Made by a program: the position numbers and the translations under genes
Shown: one piece after another, positions 13,899-21,236 of the stretch
Numbering within the stretch: position 1 is the stretch's first letter
How the letters are laid out: the number at the start of each line of letters is the position of its first letter
IMG/VR virus record: IMGVR_UViG_3300027906_000152
Span: 1 to 24,154 of that record
Length of the DNA stretch: 24,154 nucleotides
Strand: one strand, 5' to 3'
From: a virus
Notes under the pieces: generated by a model
The model's input: only the letters and a program-made list of their open reading frames with translations
Databases searched by the model: none
What the model was told of the DNA's origin: nothing

Positions 13899-13927
13899 TT
13901 GACACGTAGCCACAAACGCAGTAGACT
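13899..13927 (+). promoter_or_regulatory. Candidate divergent plus-strand promoter
   Basis: A perfect TTGACA, a 17 nt spacer, then TAGACT (four of six bases of TATAAT). It points away from the gp55 promoter, the two -35 hexamers being only 6 nt apart. No plus-strand gene follows, so any product would be antisense to the Sm-like gene and uvsW. The weak -10 keeps confidence low. Confidence 0.3.
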
Positions 13928-13959
13928 AACTCTGTCAAGGGTTGAAGGGGAGAACTAGC

Positions 13960-14379
13960 TTAGCTTTTTTTATAGATATCCTCTAAGTTCCTTTTGGTTT
14001 CCTTGATGGAACCTAAGTAACCTGAAGAACGCGAAAGTTTTTGACCATGCTGAGCTCCTTTACCTGATGCTATACGTTGTAAGGTTTGTTTATAAAAAGT
14101 TTTAATAGTATCATCTGTTTCTGTGACAGTAACAATATGACTTCTATTAATAATATACATGTCATCAAAAGAAGCAGCAACCCATTCTTTGAGGGAGAAC
14201 CCTGCAACTTCTAGGTTACCTTTTCTAGTACGAGCAGTTTCTACTTGTAATGGGCTTTGTAAAAGAACCTTATCTTCATCAGGGAGATAACATACAGTAG
14301 ATATTATTTCTTCAGATGATATAAGCTTGAGAGTTCCAATGAACTCTTCTTCAGCTACAGTAAGATCCTTTTTATCCAT
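13960..14379 (-). CDS. Sm-like (LSm/Hfq-fold) small protein candidate, 139 aa
   Basis: A 139-residue protein with no assigned function that I can name. Residues 12-45 read EFIGTLKLISSEEIISTVCY, then DKVLLQSPLQV. This recalls the Sm1 motif of LSm proteins (strand, G-x-E-I-x-x-x-V, then LxNPLxV). Residues 60-100 (LKEWVAASFDDMYIINRSHIVTVTE) would form the Sm2-like strands. The C-terminal tail (about 105-139) is basic and polar. The Sm-like call is pattern recognition, not a proven homology. It overlaps uvsW by 8 nt and is the last gene before the gp55 promoter, so it may act in RNA handling or transcription switching. Confidence 0.6.
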   Translation of the reverse strand: MDKKDLTVAEEEFIGTLKLISSEEIISTVCYLPDEDKVLLQSPLQVETARTRKGNLEVAGFSLKEWVAASFDDMYIINRSHIVTVTETDDTIKTFYKQTLQRIASGKGAQHGQKLSRSSGYLGSIKETKRNLEDIYKKS

Positions 14380-15835
14380 TTCTTAAACTAATTCGTACAA
14401 CCTCATATTTAAAATTCTCGTCATTATAGATGTTAACTCTTTCATTGAGATGCTTCAGAGTATAATTCTGACCCCCGATATCATCAGCGATATCATAGAG
14501 TGTTGCCATATCTTTACCTTCTCCTTTCCTTAGTACTCTACCTATTGACTGAAGATTTCGTATTCTGGACTTTGACGGTGACGCGAAGACGATGTTATGT
14601 AATCGCTTAATATTAATACCAGTACTAAAAGTCCCATACGACGCAACAATAACGGCATTGTCTTCTTCCTCTGTTATTTTACGGACTTCCTCTCGGTCCT
14701 CCACATCAACTCCTCCGTGTACAAAGAATACTTTTCGCGGAGATGTTACAGAATTATTTATCATTTCATATAATGGTTCCCCATGCTTCTCTACGTAGTT
14801 AAATAGAACTAGGGTATTGCCGTCCAAATCTTTTACTAGATTTTTAATTAGATTATTTCTTGCTGTATGGTTAACCAAATAATCTATCTCATCATGGAAA
14901 GACTCAAACATTTGAGGATCATGATTACATAGTAATATCTTGATTCTAAAATTTGATAGGTAGCCAGACTTGATTAAATCGTCAGTCTTTGTTACTCTAT
15001 CACAAGAACCGAAAAGACCTTCCAATACCCACTTGTGTGTTTTACTACCATCTAGTGTACCAGTAAAACCAAATCTATATTTCGCATTGTGAAGTTTTGT
15101 CATTATTCCTGTCAATGACTTAGACTTAAACAGGTGAGCTTCATCACCAATAACACAGTCTATATCATCAAAGTATCTTTTAGGGAATTTGTAAATAGAT
15201 TGCCAAGTTGATATGATAATAGGCTTATCAGTATTCTTATCCTTCCCACCATATATTTTATGAACATGAGCATCAGCATCCCAACCGTAGTCAATGAAGT
15301 CGTTGACCATCTGCTCCACAAGGGAAGTAGTTGGGACGATTATAAGTATCTTCTTTGCGGTGGCGCAATAGTATCTGACTATGGCATAGATCATAAGAGA
15401 CTTCCCAGATCCCGTAGGAGAAAGAAGTAATTTACGATTAGTTCTTAACGCTTCATGTACTGCTCTGTATTGATAGTCTCTAGGTTTAACCTTAGAGATC
15501 TTATCCATGAATACTTTGACAGCTTGTAGCGATACAAACTGATTCACTTCTCTTATGTCACCATACCACTCATCCTTTTCTACTTCGAGTTGGTAGTCAT
15601 GCTCTTGTACAAAACCTAATAATTTATTGTATAGACCTGCTGGTAAATCTCCAGTAGCAGGAGAATACAAACGTATAGTTCCATCCCAGTACTTATATCT
15701 GGGATTTCTTTTTAGGAACTTTGCTTCTGGTACTTCAAATGAGAAGTAGTCTGCTAGTTCACGATGGATGTATTCTTCATCCGTCTTTATACTAACGTAA
15801 ACTTCGTTCTTCTTTTTTATAGAGAGAAGTGCCAT
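14372..15835 (-). CDS. uvsW: UvsW, recombination/branch-migration helicase
   Basis: A superfamily 2 helicase that in T4 unwinds R-loops and branched DNA and helps shift replication from origin to recombination mode. A substrate-binding N-terminal domain (residues 1-115) precedes the motor. Walker A is SPTGSGKS at 139-146. DEAH is at 231-234, motif III (GFTGT) at 256-260, and motif VI (QSIGRVLR) at 429-436. Its 487 residues compare with about 500 in T4. Its start shares a base with the uvsY stop (TAATG), and its end overlaps the Sm-like gene by 8 nt. Confidence 0.96.
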   Translation of the reverse strand: MALLSIKKKNEVYVSIKTDEEYIHRELADYFSFEVPEAKFLKRNPRYKYWDGTIRLYSPATGDLPAGLYNKLLGFVQEHDYQLEVEKDEWYGDIREVNQFVSLQAVKVFMDKISKVKPRDYQYRAVHEALRTNRKLLLSPTGSGKSLMIYAIVRYYCATAKKILIIVPTTSLVEQMVNDFIDYGWDADAHVHKIYGGKDKNTDKPIIISTWQSIYKFPKRYFDDIDCVIGDEAHLFKSKSLTGIMTKLHNAKYRFGFTGTLDGSKTHKWVLEGLFGSCDRVTKTDDLIKSGYLSNFRIKILLCNHDPQMFESFHDEIDYLVNHTARNNLIKNLVKDLDGNTLVLFNYVEKHGEPLYEMINNSVTSPRKVFFVHGGVDVEDREEVRKITEEEDNAVIVASYGTFSTGINIKRLHNIVFASPSKSRIRNLQSIGRVLRKGEGKDMATLYDIADDIGGQNYTLKHLNERVNIYNDENFKYEVVRISLRNG

Positions 15836-16308
15836 TACTGTCCATTAATAAATTTCTCCCACTCAATAGCACTCTTGACTTGGAACCCTCTATTTGATAT
15901 TTGTTTCATTACCTGATCTAACCAATAAAGCATTTGATCTAGGTATTTAATTTTCGCTTCTAGGTTGATGACTTCATCATCAGACTCTAGATAAACTTTC
16001 ATCTTCTCAGATGTCTTGATACTATTGCCAAAAGGTTTCTCGGCATATATCCTTGCGTCAGCTTCTCCTCCATAGTACTCACGCTTCTCTCTTACAAGTT
16101 TGCGAACTTCAAATTCAAGTGAGGTCTTAATCTGAGATATATCGGTATAGTGGTTTAAGTATTTATTATGGCAGAAAGGTATGTCCAGAGCGACCTGAGC
16201 TAGGTCAGCACTGTATTGTTTATTCTTAAACTGGAAGTCTACATGACTATCTTCTGTCCATTCTTCTCTCAGTTTTTCAAATTTATTACGAAGAGTATCA
16301 AAATTCAT
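15835..16308 (-). CDS. uvsY: UvsY, recombination mediator
   Basis: The 157-residue protein loads the UvsX recombinase onto gp32-coated single strands. It aligns by eye with T4 UvsY (137 residues). REYYGGEADARIY corresponds to RLDYYSGRGDGDEF. Next, KMKVYLESDDEVINLEAKIKY corresponds to MKTVLSADKDVLKVDTSLQY. Finally, QISNRGFQVKS corresponds to AIKSRGFAIKH. About 20 extra residues are at the N-terminus. The start is in an ATGA overlap with the gp3-like gene, and UvsW follows directly as in T4. Confidence 0.93.
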   Translation of the reverse strand: MNFDTLRNKFEKLREEWTEDSHVDFQFKNKQYSADLAQVALDIPFCHNKYLNHYTDISQIKTSLEFEVRKLVREKREYYGGEADARIYAEKPFGNSIKTSEKMKVYLESDDEVINLEAKIKYLDQMLYWLDQVMKQISNRGFQVKSAIEWEKFINGQ

Positions 16309-16829
16309 AAAGTAATTGGTTGCATATTCTTGTTAAGTATATGATGCTTCTGATGTTTAAATGTAGCCTGAGCAGTAATATACTCTACGTCAGACATTGT
16401 AGCATCAAAGTTCAATGATGTTAAGCTTATAGGAAATACATTTGTATATGATACTACAAATGCTGGATTGTATTGAGAAGTAACTATGTGCAGTTCTGCT
16501 TGACTATACTCTTCTTCCTTTGGAGTATTAGCATCATCATCTGCTCTACCATTATCTCGTATCCATTTGTGTATTGAATAGTAGTTCAGCATATCTTCAT
16601 CTACTATAAATTCTACCTGAAGATCTCCAAACTCTACTCCACCACCAGGAATGATAGGTAAATTTCTGAACCGAGTTGGAACCTCAGTTACAGGCATACT
16701 AATATCAGGTACGTTTACTCTTTGACAAAAGAAATCCGTACCCTTAAATTTTTCTAATTTTAAAAGAAACCCTACTGGGTTTAAGAAGTTCCTATTAGTA
16801 GGTTGCTCCTTATACCATTCAGCTGCCAT
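16305..16829 (-). CDS. 3: gp3-like tail completion and sheath stabilizer protein
   Basis: A 174-residue protein, near T4 gp3 in length (176), which caps the tail tube at the end that joins the neck. The visible pattern is NRNFLNPVGFLLKLEK (12-26), then DFFCQRVNVPDISM (32-45), then VEFGDLQVEFIVDEDMLNY (65-83). This tube-like beta fold is shared by gp19, gp54 and gp3-type proteins. The order gp23, gp3, uvsY, uvsW is my recollection for cyanomyoviruses and supports the name. A gp54-like tube initiator is the main alternative, but it would be longer. AGGA ahead of the ATG at 16829 supports the start. Confidence 0.68.
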   Translation of the reverse strand: MAAEWYKEQPTNRNFLNPVGFLLKLEKFKGTDFFCQRVNVPDISMPVTEVPTRFRNLPIIPGGGVEFGDLQVEFIVDEDMLNYYSIHKWIRDNGRADDDANTPKEEEYSQAELHIVTSQYNPAFVVSYTNVFPISLTSLNFDATMSDVEYITAQATFKHQKHHILNKNMQPITL

Positions 16830-16851
16830 TTCAATTCCTAAGATACACTAC

Positions 16852-16858
16852 TATTTAG
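16852..16858 (-). promoter_or_regulatory. Late-promoter-like CTAAATA ahead of gp3
   Basis: The minus strand reads CTAAATA 23 nt before the gp3 start, overlapping the stop codon of the upstream membrane-protein gene. The same heptamer lies 20 nt ahead of the prohead core gene (21238-21244). It resembles the T4 late box TATAAATA. It could drive gp3, uvsY and uvsW late; chance occurrence in AT-rich DNA is possible. Confidence 0.35.
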
Positions 16859-17181
16859 ATGCGTGGTATATAACTCTTGTACTTCTCAACCTGTGGTATT
16901 ACTTCATGTTCTACTTTCTCTACGATCTGATCTATGATATTAACATCCAAATGCATAAAGGGTGGAATGATACCTAGAATTCTTAACAGACCATCCACAA
17001 ATAATGCTAGACATGTGAATCCAAGTATCATACTAATGATAGTTGCTTCACGGTTATGCTTTGCCATTGATGCTTCATCTATCTTCCTTGCTTCTTCTAC
17101 AGCACCTTGAATCAAAATATCAACTTCTTCCTTCGTATAACACAAATGTGGTAAAATCTTTTTGATTGCTTCTTCAGTCAT
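16855..17181 (-). CDS. Small membrane protein, 108 aa
   Basis: Function unknown. Residues 1-45 are polar and helical (EEVDILIQGAVEEARKIDEAS). One hydrophobic segment spans about 47-74 (IISMILGFTCLALFVDGLLRI, then LGIIPPF). The C-terminal 30 residues are amphipathic (VNIIDQIVEKVEHEVIPQVE). The protein probably spans the membrane once, with charged helices on both sides. It overlaps the preceding small membrane-protein gene by 8 nt, so the two may form a complex. Its place between the capsid gene and the tail-completion gene suggests late expression. Confidence 0.68.
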   Translation of the reverse strand: MTEEAIKKILPHLCYTKEEVDILIQGAVEEARKIDEASMAKHNREATIISMILGFTCLALFVDGLLRILGIIPPFMHLDVNIIDQIVEKVEHEVIPQVEKYKSYIPRI

Positions 17182-17359
17182 AATCCTCTTCTAACCAAAT
17201 TGATCTAGCCATCTTAGTCATACGTTCAAGTTTTTTAATTATTGAACGTTGTTTGAGCGTACTAGTCAGCCATATTATAAACCATATCCCTACAGAAAGC
17301 AAGGATACCGTAGAAATTATAATAAGAGATAATATAGGTCCGTCAATATTAGTAATCAT
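17174..17359 (-). CDS. Small membrane protein, 61 aa
   Basis: A 61-residue ORF with one clear membrane segment at about 8-32 (ILSLIIISTVSLLSVGIWFI and on). A basic stretch follows (LKQRSIIKKLERMTKMARS) and then an acidic end (LEEDYD). The basic C-terminal side should be cytoplasmic. It lacks a holin-like second helix, so a holin role is not claimed. It overlaps the 74-residue gene upstream by 11 nt and the 108-residue membrane gene downstream by 8 nt. Confidence 0.62.
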   Translation of the reverse strand: MITNIDGPILSLIIISTVSLLSVGIWFIIWLTSTLKQRSIIKKLERMTKMARSIWLEEDYD

Positions 17360-17573
17360 ATTCGTCTAAAATGTCCAAAGCATTATTCAATGCTTGTTGT
17401 GCTGCCCACCTCTCCTTGTCATCCCAATTTGGATACCATGACTTATTATCAATCCCAATCTTGATTCGAGTAAGACGAGATTCCATATCTACTTTTTTAA
17501 GTCTGCCGTTCATATATGTTCGGTATAAATTGTCAGGCCAAGCACAGGTGAGAGGGCATGTCGAGGTTGTCAT
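17349..17573 (-). CDS. Conserved-looking small protein, 74 aa
   Basis: A 74-residue soluble protein of unknown function, the first gene after the capsid-gene terminator. Its C-terminal half (GIDNKSWYPNWDDKERWAAQ, then ALNNALDILDEYDY) is rich in W, Y and D. It looks like a conserved helical segment of the type often seen in cyanophage hypothetical proteins. The N-terminal 25 residues include three cysteines. A shorter start at internal M22 or M30 is possible. A TTAAATA box (17601-17607) and a TATAAT (17591-17596) lie ahead of it, but neither has a good -35. Confidence 0.65.
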   Translation of the reverse strand: MTTSTCPLTCAWPDNLYRTYMNGRLKKVDMESRLTRIKIGIDNKSWYPNWDDKERWAAQQALNNALDILDEYDY

Positions 17574-17606
17574 ACTCTGTACTGATAATCATTATACCAT
17601 TATTTA

Positions 17607-17636
17607 ATAAAAAAGGGGAGCGTAGTGCTCCCCTTT
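17607..17636 (-). terminator. Strong intrinsic terminator after gp23
   Basis: On the minus strand a 10 bp stem (AAAGGGGAGC / GCTCCCCTTT) with a 5 nt loop (ACTAC) is followed at once by a T-run and TATTAA. It lies 23 nt past the gp23 stop. It is the only strong rho-independent terminator found in the window and fits the end of the most highly expressed late gene. Confidence 0.88.
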
Positions 17637-17658
17637 GATTTGATATCGTGACCGTGTA

Positions 17659-19107
17659 TCACATTAGGTTTGCAACACGTACACGTCTGTAGTACTGGTT
17701 ACGTGAGGCAGTTAGTGTCTCAGCGTCTGGAGTACCGTTTGACTGAACAACGAATGGGTTAGCAACCATACCGTATCTAGTCTTGAATCCAATCTTGGGT
17801 TGGAAGGTTGATGGATCAACGCTTCTTAACATCTGGAGAGGAACATATGGGCAATAGAACAGTCCAGCATCATAAGGTGAAGAACCTTTGTATCCTACAA
17901 CATAGTAGTGAGTATCACTAACGTTAGCAGAATAAGGGTCAACGTAAACCTTGATACGTCCGTTCATTGTACCTACAAGTAGGTTTCCAGTGTCATCAAC
18001 TTCACCGATGGAAGGACCACCAGCACCTTGAAGACCTGAAGAGTAGTCAAGAGTACCACTCATAGCAAGAGCAGAAGCTACATCAGCAGAAGTGATGATG
18101 AAGTTGCCCTTTCCTCTACGAGTTTGCTGCGCGATAGCGTTAGCATCTCTCTCGATCTGGAACATAAGTCCCTTAAATTTCTCAACTGACCATCTTCCGT
18201 TTGAGTCAACGTCTAGGTCAAAGACACCAGCGTTAGCAACGTTGTTAGCAGCACCAGACTTAGCGACTGTGTATACTGTACGAACAACTTCACGGTTAAT
18301 TTCAGCAAGGATCTCACTAGACAATAGGTTAGCAAGTTCCTGCTCTGCATCAAGACCATGAATTGCCTTCAAGTCTTGTGAGAGTTCTAGTGTGTATTCT
18401 GCTTTCAAAGCACGAGTTTTAGCGGTAACCGCTGTCTTCTCGATACTGAAGCTCATTTCGTTGAATAAGGTTGAACCTGATCCAAGAGTTTCAGCGTCTT
18501 CTCTGGCAATTCCTGTTGTACCACGCTCATAATTAGCAGCAGTTGTACCGCCACCAGAGGTATCGTTAAGAAGTCCTGGGTTAGCGTCGGTAGTTCCACC
18601 ATCTCCTAGAGGATAGGTGTTGTCTCCTGTATTATTAGCAGAAACCTGATTGTATGCTCCTGGTCCTTTTGAGGATGCAGAGAAGTTTGAATCAGATTCG
18701 TTGTAGAGAGCCTCTGGACCTGCACGTAGTGCTGAACCAGTTTCTTGATAATGACTCTTCATCGCAAAGATTAGTCCAGTAGGACCACTCATTGGTTGAA
18801 CACCGCAGATATCGTATGCTACGAGGTTAGGCATAGCACGACGAATCAAGCTGATCATCACTGGATCGAAACCAGCAAGTCCACCAGTCTTAGTTGTAAG
18901 ACCTGAACCTGATAGTCCGTCTCCTCCGATAGCACCTACAGTGTTAGAAGCTTCATTGATCATTCCACGTTCTTCGCGGATTGATTTTTCTGTATTTTCT
19001 AAAAGAACAGCTGTGACCGCCTTTCTATAATTGTCTTTGATGGCTCCTGCGCCTTCATGACCTAGAACAGGGTCCCACTTTTCTGTTAGAGCCTTAGCAT
19101 TAAACAT
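17659..19107 (-). CDS. 23: gp23, major capsid protein
   Basis: The 482-residue precursor of the main shell protein, somewhat shorter than T4 gp23 (521). Family marks include FDPVMISLIRRAMPNLVAYDICGVQPMSGPTGLIFAMKS (residues about 79-117, the conserved capsid entry region). Further along are RALKAEYTLELSQDLKAIHG and a C-terminal NPFVVQSNG...NQYYRRV region. The gp21 protease should remove the N-terminal arm; I-N-E|A at 50-53 fits the T4 (L/I)-x-E rule and is my best guess. The gene lies after scaffold gp22 and before a strong terminator, as expected for heavy late expression. Confidence 0.97.
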   Translation of the reverse strand: MFNAKALTEKWDPVLGHEGAGAIKDNYRKAVTAVLLENTEKSIREERGMINEASNTVGAIGGDGLSGSGLTTKTGGLAGFDPVMISLIRRAMPNLVAYDICGVQPMSGPTGLIFAMKSHYQETGSALRAGPEALYNESDSNFSASSKGPGAYNQVSANNTGDNTYPLGDGGTTDANPGLLNDTSGGGTTAANYERGTTGIAREDAETLGSGSTLFNEMSFSIEKTAVTAKTRALKAEYTLELSQDLKAIHGLDAEQELANLLSSEILAEINREVVRTVYTVAKSGAANNVANAGVFDLDVDSNGRWSVEKFKGLMFQIERDANAIAQQTRRGKGNFIITSADVASALAMSGTLDYSSGLQGAGGPSIGEVDDTGNLLVGTMNGRIKVYVDPYSANVSDTHYYVVGYKGSSPYDAGLFYCPYVPLQMLRSVDPSTFQPKIGFKTRYGMVANPFVVQSNGTPDAETLTASRNQYYRRVRVANLM

Positions 19108-19137
19108 TTTTCTAACTTTAAGTTTATGGGGTTAATA

Positions 19138-20322
19138 TTATTTGTTCCAACGATTTAGTGCATCTAGATATGCTCCCATAGATGGGGTTACATCTTGATC
19201 CACTCCTTCGACTGGAGTTTCATTCGCAACCTCAGATGGGGTTACAGTTGATTCCTTGAAGTAGCTCTCTTTGATAGTCGTAACTTTCTTAGAGAAGTCC
19301 TCTTCGGAAACGAACTCGATTCCCTCTGCGAGAGCCGCGAGTTTTTCTTTCTGAGTATCTGCCAATCCTTCTGAAACATTCTTCAGAATAACAGTTTTTG
19401 CAGACTCGTTAAGACGATTTTGAAGTTTCACGTTAGCTTTGACCTGTTCGTCAAGGCGGGTTTCCATCTCATGTACTTTCTTAACACTATCTTCTACCAT
19501 ATCAACTTTATCATCTGGTATGGAGATGTAGTGTTCTTCAAAGAGATTCTTCAGACCTGCAATGAAGTCTTCAGTAATCTCATTTCTTATTCCGCGATCA
19601 ACAGCTACTTGATTCTCTTCAAGCCATTGACTTACGGCGTAATTCACTGTGCCATTAACCTCTTCTGAGAGTTCAGATTTTGCTTCCTCAATCTTCTTCT
19701 CGGTTTCTTCGGCAAAGTGTTTTACAAGCTTGTCGTACTCTTCCTTGAGTTTTGCTTTCACAGCAGCCTCGAAAATTGTCTTAGCTTTCTCTGCAAACTC
19801 TTCGGTGAGTTCTGTTCCCTCTAATAGGGCTTTGATGTCATCGGAAACGTCGAGCTCAAAACCAGCATGGATTGGATATGTTACTTTACCACCATCTCCT
19901 GTTCCGTATGCTACCTGAGTACCAACTGTAGGTTGTGTACCTTGATCACCAGCATCATTGATGTTAGAAGTTTGAGCAGTTCCATCGCTTTGTGCTGCCT
20001 TAGCTCCTACAGGAGCGGCTGCCTTAGCACCTGGATTCTCTTCTCCATCTTCATCATGCTCGTTAGGTGTCGTTGAACTTCCACCTAAGTCAGTTACTGA
20101 CTGCCCACCTGGAGCTGCGGATGGATCAACTTTAGGTTGAGTTCCTTGATCGCCAGCATTGCCAGTATCGGCAGTCTGTGCGTCAGAGACTTGGGAAGGT
20201 TCGCTACCAGTACCAGGGATAACTGTCGCTTGTACAGTAGGCATTGGATCCTGACTGTTCTCCACAACTATCTCTTTCTCAGCCGCAAACTTCTTGAAGT
20301 TTTCGTTCAGTTTATCTGACAT
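19138..20322 (-). CDS. 22: gp22, prohead scaffold core protein
   Basis: The internal scaffold around which the prohead assembles and which gp21 later degrades. At 394 residues it is well over T4 gp22 (about 269). The extra length is an N-terminal segment (about 25-150) rich in G, T, P, A, Q and D. It holds a repeated AGDQGTQP at residues 56-63 and 124-131. From about 155 to 345 the protein is charged and helical (KAKLKEEYDKLVKHFAEET and on), typical of a scaffold. The C-terminus PSMGAYLDALNRWNK is a conserved ending in this family. Position between gp21 and gp23 settles the identity. A good AAGAGGG ribosome site precedes the ATG. Confidence 0.92.
   Translation of the reverse strand: MSDKLNENFKKFAAEKEIVVENSQDPMPTVQATVIPGTGSEPSQVSDAQTADTGNAGDQGTQPKVDPSAAPGGQSVTDLGGSSTTPNEHDEDGEENPGAKAAAPVGAKAAQSDGTAQTSNINDAGDQGTQPTVGTQVAYGTGDGGKVTYPIHAGFELDVSDDIKALLEGTELTEEFAEKAKTIFEAAVKAKLKEEYDKLVKHFAEETEKKIEEAKSELSEEVNGTVNYAVSQWLEENQVAVDRGIRNEITEDFIAGLKNLFEEHYISIPDDKVDMVEDSVKKVHEMETRLDEQVKANVKLQNRLNESAKTVILKNVSEGLADTQKEKLAALAEGIEFVSEEDFSKKVTTIKESYFKESTVTPSEVANETPVEGVDQDVTPSMGAYLDALNRWNK
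19931..19955 (-). repeat. Short direct repeat inside gp22, copy 1 (partner 20135-20159)
   Basis: These 25 bases match 20135-20159 at 22 positions, 204 bases apart and in the same frame. Both encode AGDQGTQP flanked by an acidic or amide residue. The spacing is a whole number of codons, consistent with an in-frame duplication inside the low-complexity N-terminal part of the scaffold gene. Confidence 0.8.
20135..20159 (-). repeat. Short direct repeat inside gp22, copy 2 (partner 19931-19955)
   Basis: Second copy of the 25-base repeat (22 of 25 identical), encoding NAGDQGTQP at residues 55-63 of gp22. Confidence 0.8.
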
Positions 20323-20363
20323 TTTTGAGTTCCCTCTTAAGTTTCCGTGTAATTATCTAAGTT

Positions 20364-20371
20364 TATTTATT
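20364..20371 (-). promoter_or_regulatory. Late-promoter-like AATAAATA ahead of gp22
   Basis: The minus strand reads AATAAATA 42 nt before the gp22 ATG, in the gap after gp21. Seven of eight bases match the T4 late box TATAAATA. An identical octamer stands 31 nt ahead of gp20. gp55, encoded at 13278-13829, would be the factor reading it. Confidence 0.5.
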
Positions 20372-20374
20372 CAT

Positions 20375-21019
20375 TCAAAGTTTTGAGAGAAAATCTCCAA
20401 AGATTTGTAGAGTTTTTTCCTCAAGGCCACGGCGACTTGCCGTATCCAATTGACCCTTATATTTAGCAACTTCAGTTTCCTTTAGGATACCATTGCTCCA
20501 CACCCACTCTTTACCTTCCATGATTCCGTTAACGAAAGCATCAGGTGCAGATGGATCTGCAACAATATCAGCCGCTGTTGTAAGCATAAAGTCATCTCTA
20601 ACAACTGAAACATTTTCAGTTTTATCAATGCTTCCCATCCCTCTAGAGGATACGCCTAATTGAACTCCTTCTCCTAAAAGAGATTTAGCAATCTTACCCA
20701 TTGGGGTATCAAGGATCTGTGCCTTACCATAGAAGTTGTTACCTTCTGCGCGGAGTTCTGTTATTCTATGAGAGACTCTATCTAAATTAATAGTAGGTCC
20801 ATCAGGGTGACCAAGTTCGCCTAATGCTCTCTTAGTCTTTACATATTCCTCAGTATACCTTTCAACTTCTCTACTGAGAGTTGCAATAGGATACTTTCTA
20901 CCATTGCGATTCACAATCTCTGATTGTAAAAAGACACCTTCAATGTAGAGTTTTTTATCAGCACCTTTTCCTTCAGTGATGACCTTTACATTTTCAATCT
21001 GTTCCGTTATCAGTTTCAT
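20375..21019 (-). CDS. 21: gp21, prohead core protease
   Basis: The 214-residue serine protease (T4: 212) that matures the prohead by cutting gp22, gp23 and core proteins. The catalytic histidine is probably H71 in LGELGHPDGP. The nucleophile lies in LGVSSRGMGS (residues 121-130). The family segment TTAADIVADPSAPDAFVNG is at 147-165. The start MKLITEQIENVKVITE and the early NRNGRKYP motif are typical. The ATG lies inside the 3' end of the small core gene (26 nt overlap), so coupled translation is likely. Conserved residues appear intact. Confidence 0.95.
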   Translation of the reverse strand: MKLITEQIENVKVITEGKGADKKLYIEGVFLQSEIVNRNGRKYPIATLSREVERYTEEYVKTKRALGELGHPDGPTINLDRVSHRITELRAEGNNFYGKAQILDTPMGKIAKSLLGEGVQLGVSSRGMGSIDKTENVSVVRDDFMLTTAADIVADPSAPDAFVNGIMEGKEWVWSNGILKETEVAKYKGQLDTASRRGLEEKTLQIFGDFLSKL

Positions 21020-21218
21020 TTGATGGTTCCTCTTCTCCAGTAGGTTCTTGGAAATATGTGTTTGCTACAACTTTCTTGTAGTCTGCCATAGCATCATTTG
21101 ATTTGGCAAACAACATGTCTTGTATAGCGTCTATAGCGGTAGCTCTTTGTTTATCAGCAATGCTGTTAACAATATCAACCACCCCTACTTCTTGTTTAAC
21201 TTCATTTTTTTCAGTCAT
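20994..21218 (-). CDS. Small prohead core protein (gp67/gp68-like)
   Basis: A 74-residue protein at the place, between portal gp20 and protease gp21, where T4 has gp67 and gp68. Residues 12-55 (VVDIVNSIADKQRATAIDAI, then MLFAKSNDAMADYKKVVANT) form a helical block like the core-protein family. The last 18 residues are strongly acidic (GEEEPSNETDNGTD). The role, helping shape the prohead core before proteolysis, is inferred from position and composition. I cannot decide between gp67 and gp68. A CTAAATA box stands 20 nt ahead of the ATG. Confidence 0.7.
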   Translation of the reverse strand: MTEKNEVKQEVGVVDIVNSIADKQRATAIDAIQDMLFAKSNDAMADYKKVVANTYFQEPTGEEEPSNETDNGTD

Positions 21219-21236
21219 AATATTAAGTTAATATGA

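Noticed and set aside
13842-13913. Extra 24 codons at the start of gp55
   Set aside because: The segment contains a near-consensus promoter, and the extra residues have no counterpart in T4 gp55. The length matches T4 without them.
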